Shown here piece after piece: positions 18,033 to 27,991 of a stretch of 64,000 bases of DNA; the stretch's first letter is position 1; the number at the start of each line of letters is the position of its first letter. The stretch is taken from positions 1 to 64,000 of the forward strand of contig NZ_JSUM01000013.1 of assembly GCF_000772535.1 (NCBI RefSeq), written 5' to 3'. The translations under genes were made by a program, and so were the position numbers. The notes under the pieces are model-generated. The model was not told the origin of the DNA and made no database searches. It was given only the letters and a program-made list of their open reading frames with translations. The DNA comes from Chelonobacter oris (GTDB lineage: Bacteria > Pseudomonadota > Gammaproteobacteria > Enterobacterales > Pasteurellaceae).

Positions 18033-18635
18033 TTAATCGGGCGCTTGCCCGTTATGCGCCGGCCAGCGGCATTCGGTTAAAGCGAATTCGCTGAAAACAG
18101 CTTCAAAGCTCGATTCTTCCGGGCTGCACGCATAGATGCCGAAACGGATTTCGGCTTCGGCTTTGCTTAGGTGGCAAATGCGCATTTGGCTGAAGTTGAT
18201 GCCGTCAAAAGAGGATTCGATACAAAAATCGGCTTCCCGCCGGCTCAGGCGGTAATAGATGGATTTGTGGGCGCTGTCGATGGCGGTTGTCGCCCAATCC
18301 GAATAGCCTTGATTGGTGACCACGCTGCCCAAATGCTGGAAATCGGCATTTTCATATTCAACCGAAGCTTTCAGCCAGTTTTCACTGTCCAGATAAACCA
18401 CGATGCCGGCCTGATCAAAGCGGTGTTTGCTGTCAAAAGCAACTTTCACGCTGAAGGAAAAGTAGGCTTCGGCACTGGCCGTCTGAAATAAGGGCGCATT
18501 GTCATTTTGAAAATGGTAATAAGTGCGCTGCCACAAATCGGTATGCGGGCGCGTTTTGATGCGGATTTGCCGGTTCTGAATTTCCCATTCGGCCGGGTGG
18601 CCGGCCCATTGGAAGGTGTTGAAATCGATGGTCAT
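18033..18635 (-). CDS. DUF1349 domain protein
   Basis: The 200-aa soluble protein is of the DUF1349 type (concanavalin-A-like fold). Typical segments are MTIDFNTFQWAGHPAEWEIQ, ITRTRPHTDLWQRTYYHF-like strands and FDQAGIVVYLDSENWLKASVEYE. ACSPEESSFEAVFSEFAL lies near the C-terminus. Family members bind or act on small ligands or sugars, but no activity is firmly known. Single gene, no operon partner. GC-rich, unlike the core genes to the left. Confidence 0.75.
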   Translation of the reverse strand: MTIDFNTFQWAGHPAEWEIQNRQIRIKTRPHTDLWQRTYYHFQNDNAPLFQTASAEAYFSFSVKVAFDSKHRFDQAGIVVYLDSENWLKASVEYENADFQHLGSVVTNQGYSDWATTAIDSAHKSIYYRLSRREADFCIESSFDGINFSQMRICHLSKAEAEIRFGIYACSPEESSFEAVFSEFALTECRWPAHNGQAPD

Positions 18636-18991
18636 GGTTGGCTCGTTTGTGTGTTAGGGCTGTTAATATTTCAGTTCGATTTGTGACGGCTTTTCACCCA
18701 AGAAAAGGCGTTTATAACGTAATATAAAGAAAAACAGTCTTAAAAGCTACAGCAGCGGAAAGTGAAATAGTGAGTATCCGTCGCATTTGATGCAAAAATT
18801 GTCGTGTTTTGCCACATTTTTGTCGTATACGGACTCGCATGATTGCCGGACGGTCTGTAAACTTCCTGTATCCAAATAGGCGTGAAAGTGAAACCCTATC
18901 AAATAATCGGTATTGGTTTCTACCGCTGAAATAACGCCCCATTCGTTTTACGGGCGCTTAAAGCGCCTTTTTTCATTGAGGATTGCAACCC
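18636..18991. other. Intergenic region between divergent DUF1349 and MFS genes
   Basis: No gene seen in about 355 bp. A hairpin GGCGCTT/AAGCGCC followed by six T (18955-18975) sits about 20 bp before the MFS start. It looks like a terminator or a leader attenuator. The rest presumably holds the two promoters. Confidence 0.5.
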
Positions 18992-20209
18992 ATGTCACAC
19001 ACCATGCCGCATGCCGTTTCCCGCAGTGCGATGATGCGCTATATTTTTGCAGGTTTGTCGGCCAGTTTGATTGCTATCGGGCTGGCGCGTTTTGCCTACA
19101 CGCCGCTCTTGCCGGAGCTGATTAACCAGCATTGGTTTTCTTCGGCCGATGCGGCTTATCTGGGGGCGGCCAATCTGGCCGGTTATCTGATCGGGGCGTT
19201 GCTCGGGCGGCCGCTGGCGGCGCGTTTTTCCAACAACCACACTTTGCGGCTGATGATGTTGGCGGTCACTTTGTCGTTTTTCGCCTGTGCGTTTCCGTTG
19301 TCGGTGGGGTGGTATTTTGTGTGGCGGTTGGTGTCGGGCATTTCCGGCGGGGCGATTATGGTGTTGGTGGCGGCCACGGTGTTGCCGCATGTGCCCGCCG
19401 GCAGCCGCAATTTGGCCAGTGGGGCGATTTTTCTCGGCATCGGGTTGGGCATTTTTGCCTCGGCCACGCTGGTGCCGCTGTTGATTGATTTGGGGCTGCG
19501 CGCTACTTGGTACGGCTTGGGCGTGGTGTCGGCGCTGCTGACCTTGTTGAGCTGGTGGAATCTGCCCAAGCCTGCGCCGCTGTTGCACGTGGTGCCGGCA
19601 CATTCCGATGCGGCCGCAAACGGCAACGCCGCACCGCACTTGTCGTCCCCCAAACCGCTGTGGATTCTGTATGCGCAATATTCGCTGATTGCGGTCAGCA
19701 TTGTGGCGCCGGCGGTGTTTCTGGTGGATTTTATCGCACGCGGTATGGCGCTGGGCACGCACACCGGCGCGCTGTTTTGGGGCGTGTACGGTATCGGCTC
19801 GATGATCGGGCCGGTGCTGTACGGCTATTTTGCCGACCGTTTCGGCGCCAAGCCGACCCTGCGCATGGTGTTGCTGGCTCAGATGCTGGCCTTGTTTGCA
19901 CTGGCTTACAGCGATCATTATCTGCTGCTGATCGGGCTGACCGTTATCATCGGCACGTTTCCGCCGGGCATTGTGCCGCTGATGTTGGCGCGGATTAACG
20001 AAACCGTGCCCGAGCCGCACAAACAGCATCTGGGCTGGAGCCGGGCAACAGTGTTTTTCGCCGCCTTTCAAGCCGCTGCCGGTTATTTGCTGTCGATGGT
20101 GTTCAACCTCACCCACGGCGGCCACCGCACGCTGTTTGCCATCGGCGCGGCGGCGCTGGTGCTGGCGCTGTTGTTGGAAGCGCTGAACCGCCGGCGTGGA
20201 AAATTTTAG
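18992..20209 (+). CDS. YbfB/YjiJ-family MFS transporter
   Basis: Twelve-segment major facilitator of 405 aa. The N-terminal signature LSASLIAIGLARFAYTPLLP, the glycine-rich NLAGYLIGALLGRPLA and DRFGAKPTLRMVLL fit the YbfB/YjiJ group, whose substrates are mostly unknown. GAGG lies about 10 bp before the ATG. An AraC-family gene follows 59 bp downstream on the same strand and may control it. A USS lies inside the frame at 19632-19640. Confidence 0.84.
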   Translation: MSHTMPHAVSRSAMMRYIFAGLSASLIAIGLARFAYTPLLPELINQHWFSSADAAYLGAANLAGYLIGALLGRPLAARFSNNHTLRLMMLAVTLSFFACAFPLSVGWYFVWRLVSGISGGAIMVLVAATVLPHVPAGSRNLASGAIFLGIGLGIFASATLVPLLIDLGLRATWYGLGVVSALLTLLSWWNLPKPAPLLHVVPAHSDAAANGNAAPHLSSPKPLWILYAQYSLIAVSIVAPAVFLVDFIARGMALGTHTGALFWGVYGIGSMIGPVLYGYFADRFGAKPTLRMVLLAQMLALFALAYSDHYLLLIGLTVIIGTFPPGIVPLMLARINETVPEPHKQHLGWSRATVFFAAFQAAAGYLLSMVFNLTHGGHRTLFAIGAAALVLALLLEALNRRRGKF

Positions 20210-20268
20210 CGTGACTTCCCGCCCAATTGTTCTACAATCAAACCACCGGCAACCGATAAAGCAACCGT

Positions 20269-21267
20269 ATGCACGCACCCGATAAATTTCCCTTGAATCA
20301 CAACATCTTAATCCAAATCAGCAGCATGGGTATGGACATCGTGCAGCTGATGAAAGCGGCCGGCATTTCGCCGACCGTATTATCCGACAGCCGCCCCACC
20401 CTGCCGACTGCGCACTATTTCGCCTTTTGGCAAGCCGTGGCACAGCAAAGCGGCGACCCGCTGCTCGGCCTGAAAATCGACGGCGGCGACAATCAGGCCG
20501 GCTGCGACCCCGCCACCATCGTGATGATGCATTCCTGCCATTTTCTCGCCGCACTCGAACGGCTGGCGCGCTACAAAAAAATGGTCTGCCCGCAACGGAT
20601 CTGCATCGACCGGCGCGCAGAAGAAACCGCCGTTTCCTCACAATGGCCGTTCAGCGAGCAGCCCGAACCCGACATCATCAGCGATATGTTTTTCCGCTCC
20701 ATCCAGCACACCCTCGTCCTCAGCCTCAACCCCACACCCGCCCCGTTGCGGATCGAGCTCACCCGCAACCGCATTCCGCCGGGCTATCAGGCTTATTTTG
20801 GCTGCCCGATTATCACGCAAGCCGAACGCAATGCCATTGTTTACGCCAACCGCACCCTCGAGCTGCCGCTCAACAACCACAACGCCGAACTGCTGCACCT
20901 GTTCCAACCGCTGTTGGCGCAAAACAGCGGCGCGCCCTATCCGCAAAGCCTGCAACAACAAGTGCAGCAGGAAATCGCCCGCCTGCTCAACGGCAACAAA
21001 CCCACGCTCGAACAAATCGCCGCCCGCCTGTTTATCACCCCGCGCACCCTGCAACGCCGTCTGAAAGCCGAAAACCTCAGCTTCGGCCGGCTGCTCGAAG
21101 CCACCCGTGCGCAAACGGCGGAACAACTGCTGCAACGCCAAGACATGGGCATCGGCGAAATCGCCTTTTACCTCGGCTACCAAGAAACCCACTCCTTCAG
21201 CCGCGCCTTCCACCAATGGCACGGCATCTCCCCGCTGCAATGGCGCAAACAGCACGGGCTGGCTTGA
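20269..21267 (+). CDS. AraC-family transcriptional regulator
   Basis: The 332-aa product has an N-terminal effector domain of the Arabinose_bd type (about residues 20-200) and a C-terminal double helix-turn-helix from about 235. The HTH region includes LEQIAARLFITPRTLQRRLK and IGEIAFYLGYQETHSFSRAFHQWHGISPLQWR. The ligand is unknown. Same strand as, and just after, the YbfB-type transporter, a likely target. Confidence 0.88.
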   Translation: MHAPDKFPLNHNILIQISSMGMDIVQLMKAAGISPTVLSDSRPTLPTAHYFAFWQAVAQQSGDPLLGLKIDGGDNQAGCDPATIVMMHSCHFLAALERLARYKKMVCPQRICIDRRAEETAVSSQWPFSEQPEPDIISDMFFRSIQHTLVLSLNPTPAPLRIELTRNRIPPGYQAYFGCPIITQAERNAIVYANRTLELPLNNHNAELLHLFQPLLAQNSGAPYPQSLQQQVQQEIARLLNGNKPTLEQIAARLFITPRTLQRRLKAENLSFGRLLEATRAQTAEQLLQRQDMGIGEIAFYLGYQETHSFSRAFHQWHGISPLQWRKQHGLA

Positions 21268-21360
21268 CAGCAGTTGGGAACCGGCCTCGGTTTGCTTTGT
21301 CGGGATACCCGAGGGTGTCCTAAACAGCTTCGTCGAATGAAATGACACTGTTTAAACAAA

Positions 21361-21501
21361 GGCCGTCTGAAACCGCACTTTGGCTTTTTTCAATCAAACA
21401 CGGCAATAAATACCGTTTCCCGCGAATATGTGTTAATTGGCGGCACGTTATCCAATGCATTGATGTGAAAATGATTTTATCTGTTGAATAAGACAAAGGC
21501 C
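21361..21501 (+). repeat. 141-bp inverted repeat, copy 1
   Basis: The element begins with DUS plus USS (GGCCGTCTGAAACCGCACTTTGG) and contains GTTAATTGGCGGCACGTTAT and CCAATGCATTGATGTG. It ends in CAAAGGCC. A copy about 92% identical by eye (about nine mismatches and two single-base gaps) lies at 33935-34075 in reverse orientation. Both are 141 bp and both are noncoding. Confidence 0.85.
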
Positions 21502-21548
21502 TTTTATTTATTGAATTAGAACTAACTCACAACCAACCCATAATAGTT

Positions 21549-22776
21549 TTATATCACAGATAAGCCACATTTTTTTAGGTACTCAAAAGTACTATCATAA
21601 AGATTCTTAGGTCTTGTCACATCAGTACCATCAACTTCCGGAATATAAATAATCATTCCTTGTCTGGCTCTGGTCAATAAGACACGGTATGAGTTTAATA
21701 AATAATCTTTAGCAGACTGTTGATTGATATTTTGCCACTTTGTCCCTTTAAAATTCTGATAATGCCATTGGCTGTTATTGTGATACAAATTGATATCCCA
21801 TGCTACACAAGTAAAATCAATCTCCAAGCCTTGTATATCAAATTCGGTCGCAATTTCTTCTAAGTAATATGATGCACGAACATCATTTTGATCATTTAAA
21901 AACCAATTGGCTGGAGATATTTCATTTTTAACATCAATGCCTTCTGAACGTAGCCTTCGCCCACCAGAACTTGCAACAATACCTATTCTTTCTGTTCCTT
22001 TTGCTTTTTGTTTTAACCAATTTTTTGCGGTATTTAAATTTCTGGTAAGCAAAATAGGGTAGCTATCTTTGATTAAATCAAAAATCGCTTTTTGCCTTAT
22101 CAATAATGCGATTAATTGCAGCGGCAGTTCGAGAAAGATTGATTGCGCCGGAATCACTTCTCGAAATTTCCTGAACATTATGCCCTTTATAAAGTGCTGC
22201 TTGAGCCGCTTCAATAATGGTTGGCGTCGGTTTGTATACGCTAGCTTCCCAAGCTGCAGCATTGATATTGGATTGTGCACTTTGAGCCGATAAGATCGCT
22301 TTTAACGTGTGCTCAAAATTACTTTCATTACACAATATGCAATCGTCTAAATGGGGGGCGGCTGTTATGTTGTTTACTTGATTGGGAGCTTTTGTTGCAA
22401 CCAATATAGGAATAATGGTCTGATTATGGCTGCCTTCATGAAAATTCAATAAATCCAAGCAATAATCAATAGTTTGATCCTGAGCGTCTTTTGTGTAGCG
22501 CGTGTCGCCAATCTTGAATTCGATAACAAAAATGATATTTTTTGAAATAATGATGTTATCAACCCGCTTTCCCATTCTGGGAATCGAAAATTCAAAGTAA
22601 ATATTTCCCTCAATATTCTGAAGCTGTGATTTTAAAAATGCAATTTGCTTTAACCAAGCATTTTTTTGTAAATCCTCAAGATCGTGTTGATGATTTTTTG
22701 CCAATCGCCCAAAAATTGCATTTGTATCTTCTGATAAAAATTTTTTTATCGTATTTTGATAATAGCTTCTATTCAT
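21549..22776 (-). pseudogene. DUF2075-type nuclease/helicase, internally deleted
   Basis: Two overlapping minus-strand frames are one broken gene. The first (22776 to 22078) encodes an N-terminal domain with a PD-(D/E)xK-like core (RVDNIIISKNIIFVIEFKIG). The second (about 22110 to 21549) encodes the end of a DUF2075 ATPase (PILLTRNLNTAKNWLKQ ... YRVLLTRARQGMIIYIPE). The Walker A part that should lie between is absent and the frames differ, so an internal deletion with frameshift is likely. AT-rich against GC-rich neighbours. The intact family occurs in defence loci. Confidence 0.72.
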
Positions 22777-22830
22777 TTTTAATATCTTTTGTTTAGGTAT
22801 GATTCGTTATTTATATCACCAATTATACTT

Positions 22831-22965
22831 TTAAAATTTAAAATCAGAAGCTAATAATTTCATCAATCTCTCATCATGATACGGCTTAACTGCAAGCGCA
22901 TGATCAAAATCATCATGTTGCTGTTTTTGTGGAAGTAAATATTCCCGTTCGGCATCTGCACCCGT
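22831..22965 (-). pseudogene. Orphan C-terminal coding fragment
   Basis: A minus-strand open frame of about 42 codons ends at 22831 and reads ADAEREYLLPQKQQHDDFDH then ALAVKPYHDERLMKLLASDF. It looks like real protein sequence, but no start is visible and it begins inside a hairpin. Probably the tail of a lost gene next to the DUF2075 remnant. Family unknown. Confidence 0.35.
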
Positions 22966-22992
22966 CGTGCCGCAAGTTAAGCGGCACGACGG
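22962..22992 (-). terminator. Hairpin after the alpha/beta hydrolase gene
   Basis: CCGTCGTGCCGC (22962-22973) and GCGGCACGACGG (22981-22992) form a perfect 12-bp stem with a 7-base loop just past the hydrolase stop. There is no T-run on the minus strand. It is one of few terminators here without a DUS. Confidence 0.6.
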
Positions 22993-22995
22993 TGT

Positions 22996-24105
22996 TTAGT
23001 TATCCAACCCTTTTGCCTTCAGCCAACCCGCCAAATGTTCCGCTACTTCTGCATTGTTTAAATCGGAAAACGGGAAATGGGTGTTGCCTTTGATGCCGGC
23101 TTTAGGCAGCTCGACCACGGTAACATCACCGCCGTGTTTGTTGACCGCATCGGCCCATTGTTTGGCCAACTGCAACCGCACATGCCATTGCTCGCCGCCT
23201 TGTGTGCCGTCTAATTGCTCGGGGATAAAGTCGCCGAAATAAATCACAATCGGCAGGCGGGTCAGCTTGTCAAATTGCGCTTTGGGTACGCTCATCGGGG
23301 CGACATCGCCGAAGCGGCTTGTTAATGCCGGCGGCGTTTCGCCTTCGGGAAACGGGAAGTTGCCCGGCTCATAGGCGGCGATGGCGTTGACTTTGTCGCT
23401 TGCCATGGCGGTTGTCCAGCCAATCACGCCGCCGGCGGAATGGGTGATGAAAATGCCGCCGCCGGTTTTGTCAAACAGCTTCACCATGCTGTCGGTTATC
23501 ACGCCGACGTCAAATGCGCCGGTGCTCGGGGTCATTTGGCGGAAGAATTGTGCTTGGGCGGCTTTGTCGCTCGGAAATGCCACGCCGGGATTCATGTTCG
23601 GATATACGCCGATGCGGAATTGGGCGTACCAAAATTGGTCGTCAGGCACGGCGGCGAGTTCGGCGGCTACGGTGCTTTGCCCGGCTTGGCCGCGCCGCGG
23701 TTGGTCGACCAGATAAATCGGGTAGCCTTTGCGTAAAAACAGCGTGTCGAAGCCTTCACGGCCGTCGGGCGTGGTTTGCCAGCTGCGTGCGGATTGGCCG
23801 TAGCCGTGTAAAAACACCAGCGGGTGCGCTTTGGCACGGGTCGGAATTTGGTAAAACACGCTGGCGTGATCGCCGTGCAGGGTTTGACCGCCGGCCTGCA
23901 CCGAGGCGTTGTATACGTCCCAAAAGTTGTTGCTGCTTTTGCCGGCGATTGCGGCGGGAACCGGTGTGTAAGTGCCGGGGCTGGTTTTTACTGTGCCGCC
24001 CACGGCAAAACTGCCTTGTTGTTCAATCGACAAGGGCGCGGCGAAACCAACGGTTGCCAGTGAGCAGGCTGCTATCAATAATGTACTAAGGCGTTTTTTA
24101 AACAT
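22996..24105 (-). CDS. Secreted alpha/beta hydrolase
   Basis: The 369-aa product has a signal peptide (MFKKRLSTLLIAACSLATVGFA, cut after A-A). The alpha/beta fold shows PLVFLHGYGQSARSW (oxyanion region), the nucleophile elbow ITHSAGG (Ser), and a late HFPFSD histidine candidate. It is probably periplasmic and acts on an ester or lipid of unknown identity. It is a clear paralogue of the lipoprotein at 38461-39564: both share QGSFxVGG, a TxDGRxGFDTLFL block and the IYLVDQPR/VYLLDQPR strand. Confidence 0.82.
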   Translation of the reverse strand: MFKKRLSTLLIAACSLATVGFAAPLSIEQQGSFAVGGTVKTSPGTYTPVPAAIAGKSSNNFWDVYNASVQAGGQTLHGDHASVFYQIPTRAKAHPLVFLHGYGQSARSWQTTPDGREGFDTLFLRKGYPIYLVDQPRRGQAGQSTVAAELAAVPDDQFWYAQFRIGVYPNMNPGVAFPSDKAAQAQFFRQMTPSTGAFDVGVITDSMVKLFDKTGGGIFITHSAGGVIGWTTAMASDKVNAIAAYEPGNFPFPEGETPPALTSRFGDVAPMSVPKAQFDKLTRLPIVIYFGDFIPEQLDGTQGGEQWHVRLQLAKQWADAVNKHGGDVTVVELPKAGIKGNTHFPFSDLNNAEVAEHLAGWLKAKGLDN

Positions 24106-24240
24106 AAAATCTCCTTGGATTTGACGTTTCAGCGGATCAATACCGACATCATCGGCTTGTTAAACCTGAATGTTATTATTTACCAACGACTCGCCCATCG
24201 GCGGATCATGATGGGCGAAAACAGCTACTGCCGCTTTTAA

Positions 24241-25292
<1,052 letters not shown>

Positions 25293-25381
25293 TCAGCATA
25301 ACCCGATCTGCCGTTGAGATAAACCGCACTTTGCCGAATAAGCCGTTTAGCGTGGTTAAACAATCGGGCGCGGGCATGAAA

Positions 25382-25419
25382 AGGCCGTCTGAAAGCCAAA
25401 GTGCGGTTTCAGACGGCCT
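25382..25419. terminator. Composite DUS-USS-DUS hairpin (38-bp element, copy A)
   Basis: AGGCCGTCTGAAA (25382-25394) pairs with TTTCAGACGGCCT (25407-25419). The loop is GCCAAAGTGCGG, so the USS AAGTGCGGT (25399-25407) fills the loop. The whole 38 bp recurs exactly as its reverse complement at 40206-40243. It lies between glsA and the aldo/keto reductase gene. Confidence 0.85.
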
Positions 25420-25433
25420 CGGGTTGGGTTTGC

Positions 25434-26357
25434 TCAGGCGTTGAAAAGGTTGAAGCCCAAATCCTGTGCCAGTTGCGCCACCATTTTTTGCGCGCGCACG
25501 CTGTTGCCGTGTTTGTCGAGCGGCGGGGAAAAGGCGGCGATGCCGAGTTTGCCGGGCACGACGGCCATCAGTCCGCCGCCGACACCGCTCTTGGCGGGCA
25601 GGCCTACGGTATACGCCCATTCGCCGGAGCCGTCGTATAAGCCTTCCATCATCATTTCGGCCAGAATAGGCGCCACATTCTGCGCTTTCAATACGCGCTT
25701 GCCGCTGCGTGGGTTGATGCCTTGGGCGGCCAGTGTGGCGGCGATGGTGGCGAGGTCGACCGTATTGATCAGGGTGGAACATTGGCGGGTGTAGACATCG
25801 CAAGCCTCCATCGGGTCGCCATAGATAAAGCCGGCCGAATACAGCAGCCAGGCGATGGCGCGGTTGTGGAAATTGGTGGTTTGCTCCGATTGGTTGACCT
25901 CGGCCGACAACTGAACCGCATCGCTGCCGAGTGCGCGTTGGCAATCGAGAATTTTCTGCCAGCGTGCTTCGGCCGAATCCGCTTCAATCAGGCTCACGCT
26001 CGCCATCGCGCCGGCGTTGACCAGCGGCGATAGCGGTTTGTCGTGGTGCAGCTCCAGCGCCATCACCGAATTAAACGGCAATCCGGTCGGGCTGGCGCCG
26101 ATTTTGCTGCGCACCGCCGCCGCGCCCTTTTCTTCCAACGCCAGCGCCAAGGTGCAGACTTTGGAAATCGATTCGATGGCAAAGGCGAAATCGGCATCAC
26201 CGGCGCTGAACACTTCGCCTTCTGCGGTCACCACCGCCAACGCCGCCAGCTGCGGCGGCACGTCGGCCAGATAAGGAATGTAATCGGCATTGCGGCCGCC
26301 GTGGGCTTGGGCGTGCTGTGCATAGGCTTTGGCCACCGCTTGTTGCAACTCTTTCAT
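25434..26357 (-). CDS. glsA: Glutaminase
   Basis: Serine-dependent beta-lactamase-fold glutaminase (glutamine to glutamate plus ammonia), 307 aa. Key parts: FAIESISKVCTLALAL with the catalytic SxxK, SPLVNAGAMAS, and the KSGVGGGLMAVVPGKLGIAAFSP region near the C-terminus. AAGGAG precedes the ATG. It is third in the gadB-gadC-glsA operon. As in glutamine-based acid resistance, released ammonia would take up protons and the glutamate would feed GadB. A single DUS lies between it and gadC. Confidence 0.95.
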   Translation of the reverse strand: MKELQQAVAKAYAQHAQAHGGRNADYIPYLADVPPQLAALAVVTAEGEVFSAGDADFAFAIESISKVCTLALALEEKGAAAVRSKIGASPTGLPFNSVMALELHHDKPLSPLVNAGAMASVSLIEADSAEARWQKILDCQRALGSDAVQLSAEVNQSEQTTNFHNRAIAWLLYSAGFIYGDPMEACDVYTRQCSTLINTVDLATIAATLAAQGINPRSGKRVLKAQNVAPILAEMMMEGLYDGSGEWAYTVGLPAKSGVGGGLMAVVPGKLGIAAFSPPLDKHGNSVRAQKMVAQLAQDLGFNLFNA

Positions 26358-26416
26358 GATAAAACTCCTTGAAAAAACGGCCTCTGCCGTTATCGGGCAG
26401 GAGGCCGTCTGAACAC

Positions 26417-27976
26417 TTACTGCGTGTGGGTGTCTGCTTTTTGCGCCGCAGCTGCGTTTTGCACGACAGTGGCGGTATCTGCCGCCGATGGCGACGGAAT
26501 ACCCGGATGGCCGTTGGCTTCAGCCTGCCAGGTAAACGGCGCGAAATCGCTGTTTTCCGCCCGCCAGTGCGGTTTGCGCACGTGGTAAATCACAAACGGA
26601 ATGATGCAGAACACCACGGTGGCGGCGATCAAAATACCGATATACAGCTCAGGGCTGCCGACGGCAATCTGATTGGGCGGAATAAAGCTGAACAAAAACG
26701 CAATCGCCGAGCCGATAAAGCCGGCACCGCCGATAATCCACATGCCGATATCGCCGCCGGGAATGCGGTATGGGCGCGGGCGTTGCGGCTGGCTGTAGCG
26801 CAGATAAATCGCCGCCGCAAACATCAGCAGATACATAATCAGATACAGAATCACGGTCAGCTGCCCTAAAATCTGATAGGCCGACTGCACGCTGGGCAGC
26901 ACCACAAACAAGATCGACAGCAAGGTCACAATCAAGGCCTGCAACAGCAAAATATGCGTGGCCATGCCGTTTTGATTGGTGTGTTGCCACCAGCGCGGCA
27001 GGTAGCCCGCTTTGGCAATTTCCAGCAAGCCCGACGAAGGCCCCGCCACCCAAGTGACCACGCCGGCCAACACGCCCACGGCCAAGGCCACCGCCACCAC
27101 CGGCGCCAGCCACGACAAGCCCGCCCATTTAAACATATCGCCATAAGCCACCAGCAGGCTTTGGGTGAGATTGATGTCGGCATGCGGAATCACAAACGCA
27201 ATCGCCAGCGTGCCGAGAATAAAAATCGTCACCGTGCCGATGGCGGCAATCATGATGGCAATCGGGTAATTGCGGCGCGGATTGTCGACTTCCTGCACAT
27301 GAATGGCGTTCATTTCCATACCGGCATAAAACAGGAAAATGCTCGCCGCCAACACGATATTGTCAAATTTTGAGAAATCCGGCATCAGCTGACTCCAAGA
27401 GAGCTCGATTTGCGAAGGCTGGCCGGAAAAGAGATAGGCAAAGCCCAACACAATCAGAATTACCGCCGGCACAATGGTGCCGATGATGCCGCCCCATTTC
27501 GACACCTTGGCAAACGCATTCACGCCTTTAAAGGCGATAAACGTCGCCAGCCAGTAAATCGCCAGCACAATCGCCAACACAAAAAACTTGTTGGCCGACA
27601 GCGCCTGATCCCAAGTTTGATCGGGGCCGATAAACGCCAGCGACACCGAGCCGAAGGTCAGCGCGGTGGGAAACCACACCGTCACCTCGATCCACAGCAT
27701 AAACATCGCCAAAAAAGCCCATTTCGGCCCGAAGGCCTCGCCCACCCAGCGGAAGACCCCGCCTTTTTCCGGCCAGCCGGTCGCCAATTCGGCCGCCACC
27801 AGCGAAACCGGAATCAGAAAGAAGATTGCCGCAAACACATAATAAAAAATCGAACTCAAGCCGTATTCGGCTTCAGCCGGCAAACCGCGAAGGCTCACCA
27901 CCGCCACAATGTTCATAATAACCAGTGTGGTGATGCCGAGCTTTTTCACGGCGCCGTTTGCAGATTGTGTCGCCAT
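26417..27976 (-). CDS. gadC: Glutamate:GABA antiporter
   Basis: APC-family transporter with about 12 membrane segments, 519 aa (close to 511 in E. coli). Typical parts: the N-terminal VIMNIVAVVSLRGLPAEAEYGLSS, the GWPEKGGVFRWVGEAFG loop, and a C-terminal tail that may form the pH-gated plug. It swaps outside glutamate (or glutamine) for inside GABA. It is 15 bp after gadB and surely co-transcribed. Confidence 0.94.
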   Translation of the reverse strand: MATQSANGAVKKLGITTLVIMNIVAVVSLRGLPAEAEYGLSSIFYYVFAAIFFLIPVSLVAAELATGWPEKGGVFRWVGEAFGPKWAFLAMFMLWIEVTVWFPTALTFGSVSLAFIGPDQTWDQALSANKFFVLAIVLAIYWLATFIAFKGVNAFAKVSKWGGIIGTIVPAVILIVLGFAYLFSGQPSQIELSWSQLMPDFSKFDNIVLAASIFLFYAGMEMNAIHVQEVDNPRRNYPIAIMIAAIGTVTIFILGTLAIAFVIPHADINLTQSLLVAYGDMFKWAGLSWLAPVVAVALAVGVLAGVVTWVAGPSSGLLEIAKAGYLPRWWQHTNQNGMATHILLLQALIVTLLSILFVVLPSVQSAYQILGQLTVILYLIMYLLMFAAAIYLRYSQPQRPRPYRIPGGDIGMWIIGGAGFIGSAIAFLFSFIPPNQIAVGSPELYIGILIAATVVFCIIPFVIYHVRKPHWRAENSDFAPFTWQAEANGHPGIPSPSAADTATVVQNAAAAQKADTHTQ

Positions 27977-27991
27977 GATAAAACTCCTTCA

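Noticed and set aside
18995-20278. Minus-strand open frame of 427 codons over the MFS transporter gene
   Set aside because: It is a shadow of a GC-rich membrane protein gene. Its translation is His/Arg/Gln-rich with no family pattern, and the plus-strand product has clear MFS motifs.
20427-21323. Second-frame open reading frame of 298 codons inside the AraC gene
   Set aside because: Arg/Ala/Pro-rich shadow of GC-rich DNA; the AraC frame has all domain motifs.
21300-21330. Shared GGGTGTCC near 21313 and GGACACCC near 34769 as repeat ends of an element
   Set aside because: Only 8 bases match and the flanks differ; the 141-bp repeat is the real similarity.
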